Positions 10,043 through 18,469 of a stretch of 64,000 nt of DNA are shown here, piece by piece. Below the pieces are notes generated by a model. The model was not told where the DNA came from. It was given only the letters and a program-made list of their open reading frames with translations, and did no database searches. The stretch is from Roseburia sp. GTDB taxonomy: Bacteria; Bacillota_A; Clostridia; Lachnospirales; Lachnospiraceae. Numbering within the stretch: position 1 is the first letter of the stretch; each line of letters opens with the position of its first letter. The stretch lies in assembly GCA_019411365.1 (NCBI GenBank), contig DXQT01000008.1, forward strand, positions 1 through 64,000. The letters are read 5' to 3'. The translations under genes were made by a program, and so were the position numbers.

Positions 10043-10140
10043 GCATGAGTTTAGCCCATATTCGGTGAATGGACACTCCGACCTTTCGCTGAGTATCATG
10101 TTTTATTGGGCGATTAAGAATAAGAAGGAGGATCATAACA
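10043..10140 (+). promoter_or_regulatory. Structured rpsO leader, candidate S15 autoregulatory RNA
   Basis: The roughly 100-base leader can fold so that GCCCA (10055-10059) pairs with TGGGC close to the ribosome-binding site, enclosing an inner hairpin TCGG...CCGA. S15 is known to repress its own mRNA through several unrelated leader folds in different bacteria, including Firmicutes. I cannot match this leader to a described one, so it remains a candidate. Confidence 0.4.
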
Positions 10141-10406
10141 TGATCGCAAAAGAAAAGAAACAGGAAATTATCGCTAAATACGGTAGAACAGCAAATGATA
10201 CTGGATCTCCAGAGGTACAGGTAGCTCTTTTAACATCCCGTATCACAGAGTTAACAGATCACTTAAAAGAGAACCCAAATGATCATCATTCCAGAAGAGG
10301 TCTTCTGAAAATGGTAGGTCAGAGACGTGGTTTACTTGCTTACTTAAAGAAAATCGATATCGAGAGATACCGTGCATTGATCGACAGCTTAGGCTTAAGA
10401 AAGTAA
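10141..10406 (+). CDS. rpsO: 30S ribosomal protein S15
   Basis: Early-binding 16S rRNA central-domain protein of 88 residues, the normal length. Family motifs are [33 protein letters not shown] and [11 protein letters not shown]. The ATG at 10141 follows AAGGAGG by 7 bases; an upstream in-frame ATG at 10065 lies in the leader and is rejected. rpsO followed by pnp is conserved from Firmicutes to enterobacteria. Confidence 0.98.
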
Positions 10407-10422
10407 TAGTAGGTATAAGCAG

Positions 10423-10455
10423 AATAGAGCGGAGTTTTCACCGCTCTATTTTTTT
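10423..10455 (+). terminator. Intrinsic terminator of rpsO
   Basis: A perfect 10-bp stem (AATAGAGCGG / CCGCTCTATT) with an 8-base loop is followed by a T run. Confidence 0.92.
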
Positions 10456-10457
10456 GC

Positions 10458-10486
10458 TTGTATATTCCGAATATTTCTAGTACAAT
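10458..10486 (+). promoter_or_regulatory. Promoter of pnp
   Basis: TTGTAT (10458-10463), a 17-bp spacer and TACAAT (10481-10486), directly after the rpsO terminator. The expected start is near 10493, which places the long pnp leader hairpin at the very 5' end of the mRNA. Confidence 0.65.
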
Positions 10487-10495
10487 AAAACGAGG

Positions 10496-10573
10496 CAGAA
10501 GTCTAAATACCCGAGACCACTGAAGGGTACATGGCGGACAGGCATGTATGGTTCAGTAGTTTCGGTACTTCTG
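10496..10573 (+). promoter_or_regulatory. Long hairpin at the 5' end of the pnp mRNA
   Basis: Three nested stems: CAGAAGT/ACTTCTG (10496-10502 with 10567-10573); a 14-bp stem with one mismatch (10511-10524 with 10552-10565); and TACATG/CATGTA (10528-10533 with 10543-10548). It resembles in position and shape the E. coli pnp leader, where RNase III cleavage and then PNPase itself control pnp mRNA. A similar autoregulation here is an inference. Confidence 0.6.
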
Positions 10574-10625
10574 TTTTAGTCACACAGTATGCTGTGGCGT
10601 ATACAAAATTTAAAGGAGAGAAAAC

Positions 10626-12719
10626 ATGTATAAAAGTTTTTCAATGGAACTTGCCGGCAGAACTCTTACGGTAGATATCGGAAGAGTGTGTGCACAGGCA
10701 AACGGCGCTGCATTGATCAAATATGGTGAGACAACTGTATTATCTACTGTAGTAGCATCAGACAAGCCAAGAGATGGAGTAGATTTCTTCCCATTAAGCG
10801 TAGAGTTCGAGGAGAAAATGTACGCAGTAGGAAAGATTCCAGGCGGTTTCAATAAGAGAGAGGGAAAAGCATCTGAGAATGCAATCCTTACTTCCCGCGT
10901 TATCGACCGTCCAATGAGACCATTATTCCCTAAGGATTATCGTAACGATGTTACTTTGAATAACATGGTAATGTCCGTAGATCCAGAGTGCCGCCCTGAG
11001 GTGGTTGGTATGATCGGTTCTGCACTTGTAACAACCATGTCAGATATCCCATTCGATGGACCATGTGCCATGACTCAGATGGGTATGGTAGACGGTGAGT
11101 TCATCGTAAACCCATCCCAGAAAGTATGGGATGAAGGCGATTTACAGTTAACAGTCGCTTCTACCAGAACAAAAGTTATCATGATCGAAGCCGGAGCAAA
11201 TGAAATCCCGGAAGAGAAAATGATCGAAGCAATCTACAAATGCCATGATGTAAACCAGACAATTATCCAGTTTATGGATAAGATCGTTGCGGAATGTGGC
11301 AAACCAAAACATGAATACACAAGCTGTGCAATCCCGGATGAGATGTTTGCTGCAATGAAAGAGATTGTGACTCCGGAAGATATGGAGAACGCAGTTTTCA
11401 CGGATGAAAAACAGAAACGTGAAGAGAACATCCGTGAGATCACAGATAAATTGGCAGAGGCATTTGCCGATAAGGAAGAATGGCTTGCTGTTTTAGGTGA
11501 GGCCGTTTACCAGTATCAGAAAAAGACAGTACGTAAGATGATCTTAAAAGATCACAAACGTCCAGATGGCCGTGCAATCAACCAGATCCGTCCATTGGCA
11601 GCAGAAGTTGATCTGATTCCTAGAGTACATGGTTCTGCAATGTTTACCCGTGGACAGACACAGATCTGTGATGTTGTTACATTGGCTCCATTATCTGAAG
11701 TACAGAAGATTGATGGACTTGATGCAAATATTACAACAAAGAGATATATTCATCAGTATAATTTCCCTGCATACTCTGTAGGTGAGACAAAAGTATCCCG
11801 TGGCCCGGGACGTCGTGAGATTGGACACGGAGCACTTGCTGAGAAAGCACTTGTTGCAGTACTTCCTTCTGAGGAGGAATTCCCATATGCAATCCGTGCG
11901 GTATCCGAGACATTTGAGTCTAACGGTTCTACTTCCATGGCATCTACCTGTGCATCCTGTATGGCACTTATGGCTGCAGGTGTACCAATCAAATCCATGG
12001 TAGCAGGTATCTCCTGTGGTCTTGTAACAGGTGATACAGATGATGATTATATCGTACTTACGGATATCCAGGGACTTGAGGACTTCTTCGGAGACATGGA
12101 CTTTAAAGTAACCGGTACCCATAAAGGTATCACAGCAATCCAGATGGATATTAAGATCCATGGTCTGACAAGACCAATCGTAGAGGAGGCAATTGCAAGA
12201 ACACGTGAGGCAAGACTTTACATTATGGATGAAGTAATGTCCAAAGCAATTTCAAAACCTCGTAAAGAAGTTGGTGCATACGCTCCTAAGATCATCCAGA
12301 TTCAGATCGATCCAAATAAGATCGGTGATGTGGTTGGTCAGAAAGGTAAGACCATCAACGAGATCATTGCCCGCACAGATGTCAAGATCGACATTACAGA
12401 TGAGGGTGCAGTATCTGTATGTGGAACAGACAAAGAGAAGATGGCGGAAGCAATCGACATGATCAAGACGATCACAACTGATTTTGAGGAAGGCCAGATC
12501 TTCACCGGAACAGTTGTAAGCATCAAAGAGTTTGGTGCATTTATCGAGTTTGCTCCTGGAAAAGAGGGAATGGTACACATTTCCAAGATTTCCAAAGAGA
12601 GAATCAATCGTGTAGAAGATGTTCTTACATTAGGTGATAAAGTAACAGTTGTCTGCCTTGGAAAAGATAAGATGGGAAGAATCAGCTTCTCCATGAAAGA
12701 TGTTCCAGAGAACAACTAA
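10626..12719 (+). CDS. pnp: Polyribonucleotide nucleotidyltransferase (PNPase)
   Basis: Phosphorolytic 3'-5' exoribonuclease of the mRNA decay machinery. It has 697 residues with the full domain order: first RNase PH domain (from LAGRTLTVDIGRV), an alpha-helical linker (about 240-310), the second RNase PH domain with active-site region SNGSTSMASTCASCMALM, a KH domain (IGDVVGQKGKTINEI, about 565) and an S1 domain (GTVVSIKEFGAFIEF, about 630). AAAGGAGAG precedes the ATG. It appears monocistronic, with terminators after it. Confidence 0.98.
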   Translation: MYKSFSMELAGRTLTVDIGRVCAQANGAALIKYGETTVLSTVVASDKPRDGVDFFPLSVEFEEKMYAVGKIPGGFNKREGKASENAILTSRVIDRPMRPLFPKDYRNDVTLNNMVMSVDPECRPEVVGMIGSALVTTMSDIPFDGPCAMTQMGMVDGEFIVNPSQKVWDEGDLQLTVASTRTKVIMIEAGANEIPEEKMIEAIYKCHDVNQTIIQFMDKIVAECGKPKHEYTSCAIPDEMFAAMKEIVTPEDMENAVFTDEKQKREENIREITDKLAEAFADKEEWLAVLGEAVYQYQKKTVRKMILKDHKRPDGRAINQIRPLAAEVDLIPRVHGSAMFTRGQTQICDVVTLAPLSEVQKIDGLDANITTKRYIHQYNFPAYSVGETKVSRGPGRREIGHGALAEKALVAVLPSEEEFPYAIRAVSETFESNGSTSMASTCASCMALMAAGVPIKSMVAGISCGLVTGDTDDDYIVLTDIQGLEDFFGDMDFKVTGTHKGITAIQMDIKIHGLTRPIVEEAIARTREARLYIMDEVMSKAISKPRKEVGAYAPKIIQIQIDPNKIGDVVGQKGKTINEIIARTDVKIDITDEGAVSVCGTDKEKMAEAIDMIKTITTDFEEGQIFTGTVVSIKEFGAFIEFAPGKEGMVHISKISKERINRVEDVLTLGDKVTVVCLGKDKMGRISFSMKDVPENN

Positions 12720-12748
12720 TAAACGAATAAAATAGAAAAAATAATATG

Positions 12749-12797
12749 TGAGGTGTTTTCCAAAAGTGTTACTTTCGGGGAATACCTCATTTTGTTT
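12749..12797 (+). terminator. Intrinsic terminator of pnp
   Basis: A 13-bp stem with some G-T pairs (12749-12761 with 12777-12789), starting TGAGGT and closing ACCTCA, followed by TTTTGTTT. Confidence 0.75.
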
Positions 12798-12799
12798 GA

Positions 12800-12836
12800 C
12801 AATAGAATGTTCGCGGAGCGTGCATGCTATTGTTTT
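12800..12836 (+). terminator. Second hairpin after pnp
   Basis: Arms CAATAGAATG (12800-12809) and CATGCTATTG (12823-12832) pair with one mismatch; the loop adds CGC/GCG pairing, and TTTTGG follows. It may back up the pnp terminator or be part of the leader of the protease gene that follows. Confidence 0.4.
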
Positions 12837-12894
12837 GGCTTTGTCACTGGAAGTTTCTGATTTTCATATACTGATAGAAAAAAGGATAACATTT

Positions 12895-13803
12895 ATGGAT
12901 CGAGTGAAACGTGTCATTCATTGTGACCGTGCATATAAAATGGGCTTGAACGGCAAAAATATCACTGTGGCGGTCATGGATACCGGGATTGCCCCACATC
13001 TGGACTTTGACCAGAGAATTTTACATTTTGAGGATTTCTGCCAGAAGAAACTTGCGGCGTATGATGATAATGGGCATGGAACACATGTCGCAGGAATCAT
13101 TGGCGGCAGTGGACTGATGTCTAAGGATAAGCGTGGCGTGCGGCTGTTAAGCGGGGTGGCGCCAAGGGTTCGTTTTGTGGTACTAAAAGTATTGGACCGG
13201 AAGGGGAACGGAGTTACCAGCCATGTGTTAGAGGGAATGGACTGGCTTTTACAAAACAGGGAGAAATATCAGGTGAAAATTTTAAATATTTCAGTCGGGA
13301 TGATGGCAAGTGCAGGAAAAAATGAGCAGGAGCAGCTGCTTCACGCTGTGGACGAGGCGTGGAATCAGGGAATCATGGTGGTGACAGCGGCGGGAAATAA
13401 TGGCCCAAAGGAAAACTCTGTCACAATTCCGGGAATTTCCAGAAAAGTGCTGACGGTCGGAAGCTGGGATGATAATGTGACAGAAACAGGAAACAGTGGG
13501 AGACTGACAAAAAATTACAGCGGATTCGGGCCGACGGAATGCTGTATCGTGAAACCGGAAGTCCTTGCACCCGGAACAAATGTGAAAAGCTGCAGTAAAG
13601 ATGCAAAGGGATATGTTGTGAAAAGCGGAACCTCGATGGCAGCACCTGTAGTTTCCGGTGCGGTTGCGCTTGCATATCAGAAACACCCGGATTATACGCC
13701 GGCAGAGATGAAATTAAAACTCTATGAGAGTGTATATCCGAGAGGGGAGCAGATTGGCAGAAAATGCTGGGGAATGCTACATGTGAACAACCTTGTAGTT
13801 TGA
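12895..13803 (+). CDS. Subtilisin-family (S8) serine protease, probably intracellular
   Basis: The 302-residue protein shows the complete catalytic triad: Asp29 in AVMDTGIAP, His61 in NGHGTHVAGI, and the Ser in SGTSMAAPVVSG near residue 246. No signal peptide or propeptide is visible, which fits the intracellular IspA/AprX-like group; the substrate is unknown. The reading frame extends upstream to 12748, but that stretch runs through the terminator hairpins, so the ATG at 12895 (AAGGA upstream) is chosen. The stop codon overlaps the next promoter. Confidence 0.88.
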   Translation: MDRVKRVIHCDRAYKMGLNGKNITVAVMDTGIAPHLDFDQRILHFEDFCQKKLAAYDDNGHGTHVAGIIGGSGLMSKDKRGVRLLSGVAPRVRFVVLKVLDRKGNGVTSHVLEGMDWLLQNREKYQVKILNISVGMMASAGKNEQEQLLHAVDEAWNQGIMVVTAAGNNGPKENSVTIPGISRKVLTVGSWDDNVTETGNSGRLTKNYSGFGPTECCIVKPEVLAPGTNVKSCSKDAKGYVVKSGTSMAAPVVSGAVALAYQKHPDYTPAEMKLKLYESVYPRGEQIGRKCWGMLHVNNLVV

Positions 13804-13828
13804 CATTTTAATAGTCTAATATTAGAAT
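13800..13828 (+). promoter_or_regulatory. Promoter of the cardiolipin synthase gene
   Basis: TTGACA (13800-13805), a 17-bp spacer and TAGAAT (13823-13828). The -35 overlaps the TGA stop of the protease gene. Confidence 0.75.
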
Positions 13829-13853
13829 AATGGGAAAGGGGCGATGAATACAG

Positions 13854-15389
13854 ATGAAAAAAATAGCACATTTATTATTAGGAAGATTTTCAATCGTTGC
13901 AGTTTCCATTATCCTCCAGTTTTTCTGGCTTGTAATGGTCATGTATCAGTTCAGTTATCAGTTTACTTATGCAAACCTTGCAATTCGTGTGATCGCAATT
14001 ATTGTGGTGCTGGTGATCGTAAACCGTTGGACGAATCCGGCAAATAAACTTTCGTGGACATTCATTATCCTGCTGTCCCCGGTGCTTGGACTGTTATTAT
14101 ATATGATTTTTGGCAGATCAGGTCTTACAAAGAGAACGCAGGAACGTATGGATTCTGTGAACCGGGAAGTGAGTGCGTGTCTTTATCAGACACCGGAGAT
14201 CAAAGAGCAGTTAGAGAGGGAGGACATCTCTGTTTACCGTCAGTCCAAGTATATCAATGACTGGGCAGGATTCCCACTTTATCATAATACGTCCACAAAA
14301 TACTACCGCTGTGGGGAAGAGATGTTTCCGGATATGCTTGCGGAGCTGGAAAAGGCAGAACATTTTATTTTCCTGGAGTATTTTATTGTAGATATGGGAA
14401 CGATGTTTGACCGCATCGTGGAAGTGCTTGAGCGAAAAAGCAAAGAGGGTGTGGATGTCCGGCTGATCTATGATGATATCGGCTGCATCAACACACTGCC
14501 GCCAAAATATTATAAGATATTGCAGGCAAAAGGCATTAAGTGTGCCGCGTTTAACCCATTCCGTCCGATTATGTCCGTTATTATGAATAACCGGGATCAT
14601 AGGAAGATTTTTGTGGTTGATGGAAAAGTTGGATTTACCGGAGGAATCAATCTTGCGGACGAATATATCAATGTGGCGTCACGGTTTGGTTACTGGAAAG
14701 ATACCGGAATCCGTTTAGAGGGCGAAGCTGTGTGGAGTATGACCACAATGTTTTTGGAAATGTGGAATTACATTAACCATTTCTCAGAGGATTACAAACA
14801 GTTCATGCCGCAGGTATACCAGAAAGCACCTTTTGAGGAAGACGGCTATGTACAGCCTTATGGTGATACACCGTTAGATCATGAGACAGTAGGAGAGAAT
14901 ATTTATCTGAACATTATCAACCATGCAGAGCGGTATGTATATATTTTCACGCCATATCTGATCATTGACAATGAGATGCTGGTGAGCCTGTGCAACGCTG
15001 CAAAGCGTGGTGTGGATGTGCGGATTGTGACACCGGGAATCCCGGATAAGAAAATGATTTTCCTTTTGACGCAGTCCCATTATGAACCGCTGCTCAAATG
15101 TGGTGTAAAAATTTATCAGTATACACCTGGTTTTATTCATGCCAAGAGTTTTCTCTGTGATGATAAGATTGGAACTGTGGGAAGTATCAATCTGGATTAC
15201 CGCAGTCTGTTCCTGCATTTTGAGTGTGGTGTGTTTATGTATAAAACGAAAGCCTTGATGCAGTTGAAAGAGGACTGTATGGATACTTTTGCGGCTTCCG
15301 AGGAAATGACATTGGAATTCTGCAGAGGGCAGAATGTGTTCATTCGTATTTTCCAGGGCATGATGCGTCTGTTTGCACCGTTGCTGTAA
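13854..15389 (+). CDS. cls: Cardiolipin synthase (phospholipase D family)
   Basis: Joins two phosphatidylglycerol molecules into cardiolipin at the membrane. The 511-residue protein has two N-terminal membrane segments (about 10-32 and 40-65) and two PLD domains, each with an HKD motif: NRDHRKIFVVDGKVGFTGG near residue 245 and HAKSFLCDDKIGTVGSIN near residue 425. The start ATG follows AAAGGGGCG. It is probably a single-gene transcript, with its own promoter and terminator. Confidence 0.93.
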   Translation: MKKIAHLLLGRFSIVAVSIILQFFWLVMVMYQFSYQFTYANLAIRVIAIIVVLVIVNRWTNPANKLSWTFIILLSPVLGLLLYMIFGRSGLTKRTQERMDSVNREVSACLYQTPEIKEQLEREDISVYRQSKYINDWAGFPLYHNTSTKYYRCGEEMFPDMLAELEKAEHFIFLEYFIVDMGTMFDRIVEVLERKSKEGVDVRLIYDDIGCINTLPPKYYKILQAKGIKCAAFNPFRPIMSVIMNNRDHRKIFVVDGKVGFTGGINLADEYINVASRFGYWKDTGIRLEGEAVWSMTTMFLEMWNYINHFSEDYKQFMPQVYQKAPFEEDGYVQPYGDTPLDHETVGENIYLNIINHAERYVYIFTPYLIIDNEMLVSLCNAAKRGVDVRIVTPGIPDKKMIFLLTQSHYEPLLKCGVKIYQYTPGFIHAKSFLCDDKIGTVGSINLDYRSLFLHFECGVFMYKTKALMQLKEDCMDTFAASEEMTLEFCRGQNVFIRIFQGMMRLFAPLL

Positions 15390-15397
15390 AATGGTAA

Positions 15398-15443
15398 CAA
15401 AGGGTGGAGAGCCGGTGAGAGGTTTCTCTGCCCTTTGCTTTTT
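15398..15443 (+). terminator. Terminator of cls
   Basis: Outer stem CAAAGGG/CCCTTTG with an inner GAGA/TCTC pairing, followed by CTTTTTG. It lies between cls and the convergent dacF-like gene and may partly serve both. Confidence 0.75.
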
Positions 15444-15486
15444 GATACAGTTTATTTACACTTTGTTCCGGTAATAATTTGCAGAT

Positions 15487-16752
15487 TTATGGCAGGTACA
15501 TTTGCAGTGATTCCATAAAATAATCTTTGTAGACAGCGGCGGCAATATCCTCGCTGCATAAAATGTCGACCGTTCCAAGTTCCCTGTCGCCCAGTTTATA
15601 GACAGCGCGCCCGATGACATCACCGGATGCAACCGGGGCTTCCACAGATTCCGGCAGTTCCAGTTCTTTTGTGATACCGGAGAGATCGGAACCGTCTGTA
15701 ACCACATACTGAAATGGGGAGCGGTAGCAGAGAGAGACTTCATCGGAAATTCCTTTTTTTAATGGGAGTGCGGCGAGTGTGTCGGTGTTCTCATCCGAAT
15801 AAATCCGACATTTGGAAAAACCGTAATTTAAAAGTGTGGCTGCATCGGCAAACCGGATCTTAAAATCCGGGGCGGCCATGACGACTGCAATCAGTTCCAT
15901 GCCGTCCTTTACTGCGGTGGCGGAGACACAGTACTTTGCAAGGCTCGTCGAGCCGGTCTTAAGCCCGGTTGCATACTGATATTGCCGGATCAGCTTGTTG
16001 GTGTTTGTCAGACCAAATTCCTCCGAACCGCGTCTTGTGACGTGCGTGATCGTATCCATCCAGATGGTAGAATAATTATGGATCTGTGGGTATTTCGTGG
16101 TCAGCTCGCGGGACATCAGGGCAACATCATAGGCGCTTGTCATATGTCCGTCAACGTCAAGACCACAACAATTTACAAATGTAGTGTCGTTCATGCCAAG
16201 TCCTTTGGCACGCTCATTCATTTTTTCTACGAAAGCGGCTTCACTGCCGCAGATAAATTCCGCCATGGCAACGCATGCGTCATTGGCACTTGCGATGCTG
16301 ATACATTTGATCATGGTGTCGACGGTCTGCGTTTCATTCGGTTCCAAAAAGACCTGCGAGCCACCCATGCTGGCAGCGTATTCTGACACGGTGACAGTAT
16401 CTTCTAAAGAAATCTGACCGGATTCGATCGCGTCAAAAATGAGAATTAGCGTCATGATTTTCGTGATACTTGCAGGGCGGAGGACTGTATGGGAATTTTT
16501 TTCATACAGAATCGTTCCGGTAGATGCTTCCATGAGAAGAACGCTCGGGGCAGACAGATTGAGAACGTCAGACGAATCAGCCGCTGGAGTGGATTCCGCC
16601 GGTGTCTCGGAAAGAACAAAGGTTCTCTCAAAGGAAAAAATGTTTTTTGGGAAAATATTGTCCTGACACAAAAAATGGTACGGTGACAGGAGGGAAAAAC
16701 TGCTTCCAAGGAGCAGGTTTGCAGAAAGAAGGGCAGAGCATAACAGGCGCAT
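15487..16752 (-). CDS. D-alanyl-D-alanine carboxypeptidase (DacF/PBP5 family)
   Basis: Trims the terminal D-Ala of peptidoglycan pentapeptides outside the membrane. The 421-residue protein has a hydrophobic signal sequence (residues 1-25) and the three S11 motifs: SITK (Ser95-Lys98), SAN in SIASANDACVAM, and KTG in GLKTGSTSLAKYC. A C-terminal PBP5-like beta domain follows. The start is supported by GGAGG 9 bases upstream. It is the only minus-strand gene in the first 30 kb. A second paralogue lies at 18470. Confidence 0.9.
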   Translation of the reverse strand: MRLLCSALLSANLLLGSSFSLLSPYHFLCQDNIFPKNIFSFERTFVLSETPAESTPAADSSDVLNLSAPSVLLMEASTGTILYEKNSHTVLRPASITKIMTLILIFDAIESGQISLEDTVTVSEYAASMGGSQVFLEPNETQTVDTMIKCISIASANDACVAMAEFICGSEAAFVEKMNERAKGLGMNDTTFVNCCGLDVDGHMTSAYDVALMSRELTTKYPQIHNYSTIWMDTITHVTRRGSEEFGLTNTNKLIRQYQYATGLKTGSTSLAKYCVSATAVKDGMELIAVVMAAPDFKIRFADAATLLNYGFSKCRIYSDENTDTLAALPLKKGISDEVSLCYRSPFQYVVTDGSDLSGITKELELPESVEAPVASGDVIGRAVYKLGDRELGTVDILCSEDIAAAVYKDYFMESLQMYLP

Positions 16753-16969
16753 TTGGGATACCTCCGAAAATTTTGGGTTTCAGTGTCACATATCTGCAAA
16801 AAGGTGCAGCCTGCGACGTTTCTACTTCATTTTAGCCGGAGAACCTGTACATTATGCTTGCTTTTTTTTCGGTTTCCATATAAAATTGATACGTTGCGAT
16901 TTACAAATTAATTTCTTATGGTTTGTGTCATGGCAGACCGGACGAAACATTGCAAGGAAGTTATCATAT

Positions 16970-17719
16970 ATGGAGCTGACGGTAAAACTTCAGGTGTTTG
17001 AAGGTCCACTGGATCTGCTTTTACATCTGTTGGAAAAAAATAAAGTGAATATTTATGATATCCCGATTGTAGAGATCACGAATCAGTACATGGAATATAT
17101 CGCGGAGATGAAGCGGAATGACTTAAATGTCATGAGTGAATTTCTGGTCATGGCTGCCACGTTGATCGATATTAAGTCCAGGATGCTGCTTCCGAAGAAA
17201 GAATCCGAGGAGGAAGAGGAGGAAGATCCGAGGGCAGAACTTGTACAGCAGCTGCTGGAGTACAAGATGTACAAGTGCATGGCTTATGAACTCAGGGACA
17301 GACAGATGGATGCGGAGCAGGTGTTTTTTAAGGAACCTACGATCCCACCGGAGGTTGCAGAGTATGAGGAACCGGTAGATCTTGCAGAATTAGTCGGGGA
17401 TATGAATCTGGCAAAGCTCGATCAGATTTTTAAGTCCATTATGAAAAAACAGGTGGACAAGATTGACCCGGTGCGTTCGAAGTTTGGTAAGATTGAGAAG
17501 GAAGAAGTTTCACTTTCGGATAAGATGCTGTATGTGGAGGACTTCTGCAAAACACACAGAAATTTCAGCTTCCGCAACCTTCTGGAAGCGCAGGCGAGCA
17601 AGGTGGAAGTGATTGTTACTTTTTTGGCAATATTAGAGTTGATGAAGGTGGGAAAGATTTTTATCTCACAGGAACACACTTTTGATGATATTAAGATAGA
17701 ATCGAAAATGGCCGCTTAA
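16970..17719 (+). CDS. scpA: Segregation and condensation protein A
   Basis: Kleisin subunit of the SMC-ScpAB condensin complex. It has 249 residues: N-terminal VFEGPLDLLLHLLEKNKVNIYDIPI, an acidic linker (EEEEEED, about residue 82), and a C-terminal winged helix (VTFLAILELMKVGKIF). The frame is open from 16886, but homology starts at MELTVKLQVFEG, and AAGGAAG precedes the ATG at 16970. scpB follows after 29 bases. Confidence 0.95.
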   Translation: MELTVKLQVFEGPLDLLLHLLEKNKVNIYDIPIVEITNQYMEYIAEMKRNDLNVMSEFLVMAATLIDIKSRMLLPKKESEEEEEEDPRAELVQQLLEYKMYKCMAYELRDRQMDAEQVFFKEPTIPPEVAEYEEPVDLAELVGDMNLAKLDQIFKSIMKKQVDKIDPVRSKFGKIEKEEVSLSDKMLYVEDFCKTHRNFSFRNLLEAQASKVEVIVTFLAILELMKVGKIFISQEHTFDDIKIESKMAA

Positions 17720-17748
17720 CAGGTCTTGACGGCATAGGGAATAGATGA

Positions 17749-18318
17749 ATGGAAGAAAAGAATTATGAAGCGATTGTGGAGGCAATCCTTTTTACCATGG
17801 GAGAATCCGTGGAACTGGAAAAAATTGCCGCTGCATTGGAATTAGATAAAAAAGAGACAAAGAAAATTATTGAGAATCTCATGAAAGAATATGAGAAGCC
17901 GAGCATTGGCATGAAGATCATCGAGCTGGACGGAGCCTATCAGATGTGCACGAAAAGCGAAATGTATGAGTACCTGATACGGATTGCTAAGCAGCCGAAA
18001 AAACATGTGCTCACGGATGTACTTTTAGAGACACTCTCCATTATTGCGTACAAGCAGCCAATCACAAAGGTGGAGATTGAGAAGATCCGCGGTGTTTCCT
18101 GCGACCATGCGGTCAACAAGTTAGTCGAGTACAATCTGGTGAAGGAACTCGGCAGATTAGATGCACCGGGACGTCCGCTTTTGTTTGGCACGACGGAGGA
18201 GTTCTTAAGAAGCTTTGGTGTGCAGTCCCTGGATGAACTGCCAATGTTAGATCAGGTTCAGATCGAGGAGTTCAAGCAGGAAGCAGAAGAAGAGATGAAA
18301 GTAAAACTGGATATATAA
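17749..18318 (+). CDS. scpB: Segregation and condensation protein B
   Basis: Winged-helix partner of ScpA in the SMC complex. It has 189 residues with the characteristic ETLSIIAYKQPITKVEIEKI and GVSCDHAVNKLVEYNLVKE motifs, followed by GRPLLFGTTEEFLRSFG. The order scpA-scpB is typical, and a terminator follows. Confidence 0.95.
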   Translation: MEEKNYEAIVEAILFTMGESVELEKIAAALELDKKETKKIIENLMKEYEKPSIGMKIIELDGAYQMCTKSEMYEYLIRIAKQPKKHVLTDVLLETLSIIAYKQPITKVEIEKIRGVSCDHAVNKLVEYNLVKELGRLDAPGRPLLFGTTEEFLRSFGVQSLDELPMLDQVQIEEFKQEAEEEMKVKLDI

Positions 18319-18327
18319 GGAGAACAG

Positions 18328-18367
18328 AGCGCAAAGAGTCATGAGTAACTTTTTGCGCTATTTTTGT
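18328..18367 (+). terminator. Terminator of scpAB
   Basis: An 11-bp stem AGCGCAAAGAG / CTTTTTGCGCT (one G-T pair), a 10-base loop, then ATTTTTGTTT. Confidence 0.88.
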
Positions 18368-18469
18368 TTGTGGAAAAACGTTTTTATTTTTGCAGGACGG
18401 ATCATCCAAAAGCATACCGTATTTCATTTCTGCATATAGATGGGTGAAGAGAAAAAATAGGTTTTTGGT

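Noticed and set aside
11691..12161. 156-residue minus-strand ORF
   Set aside because: Antisense to the second RNase PH domain of pnp.
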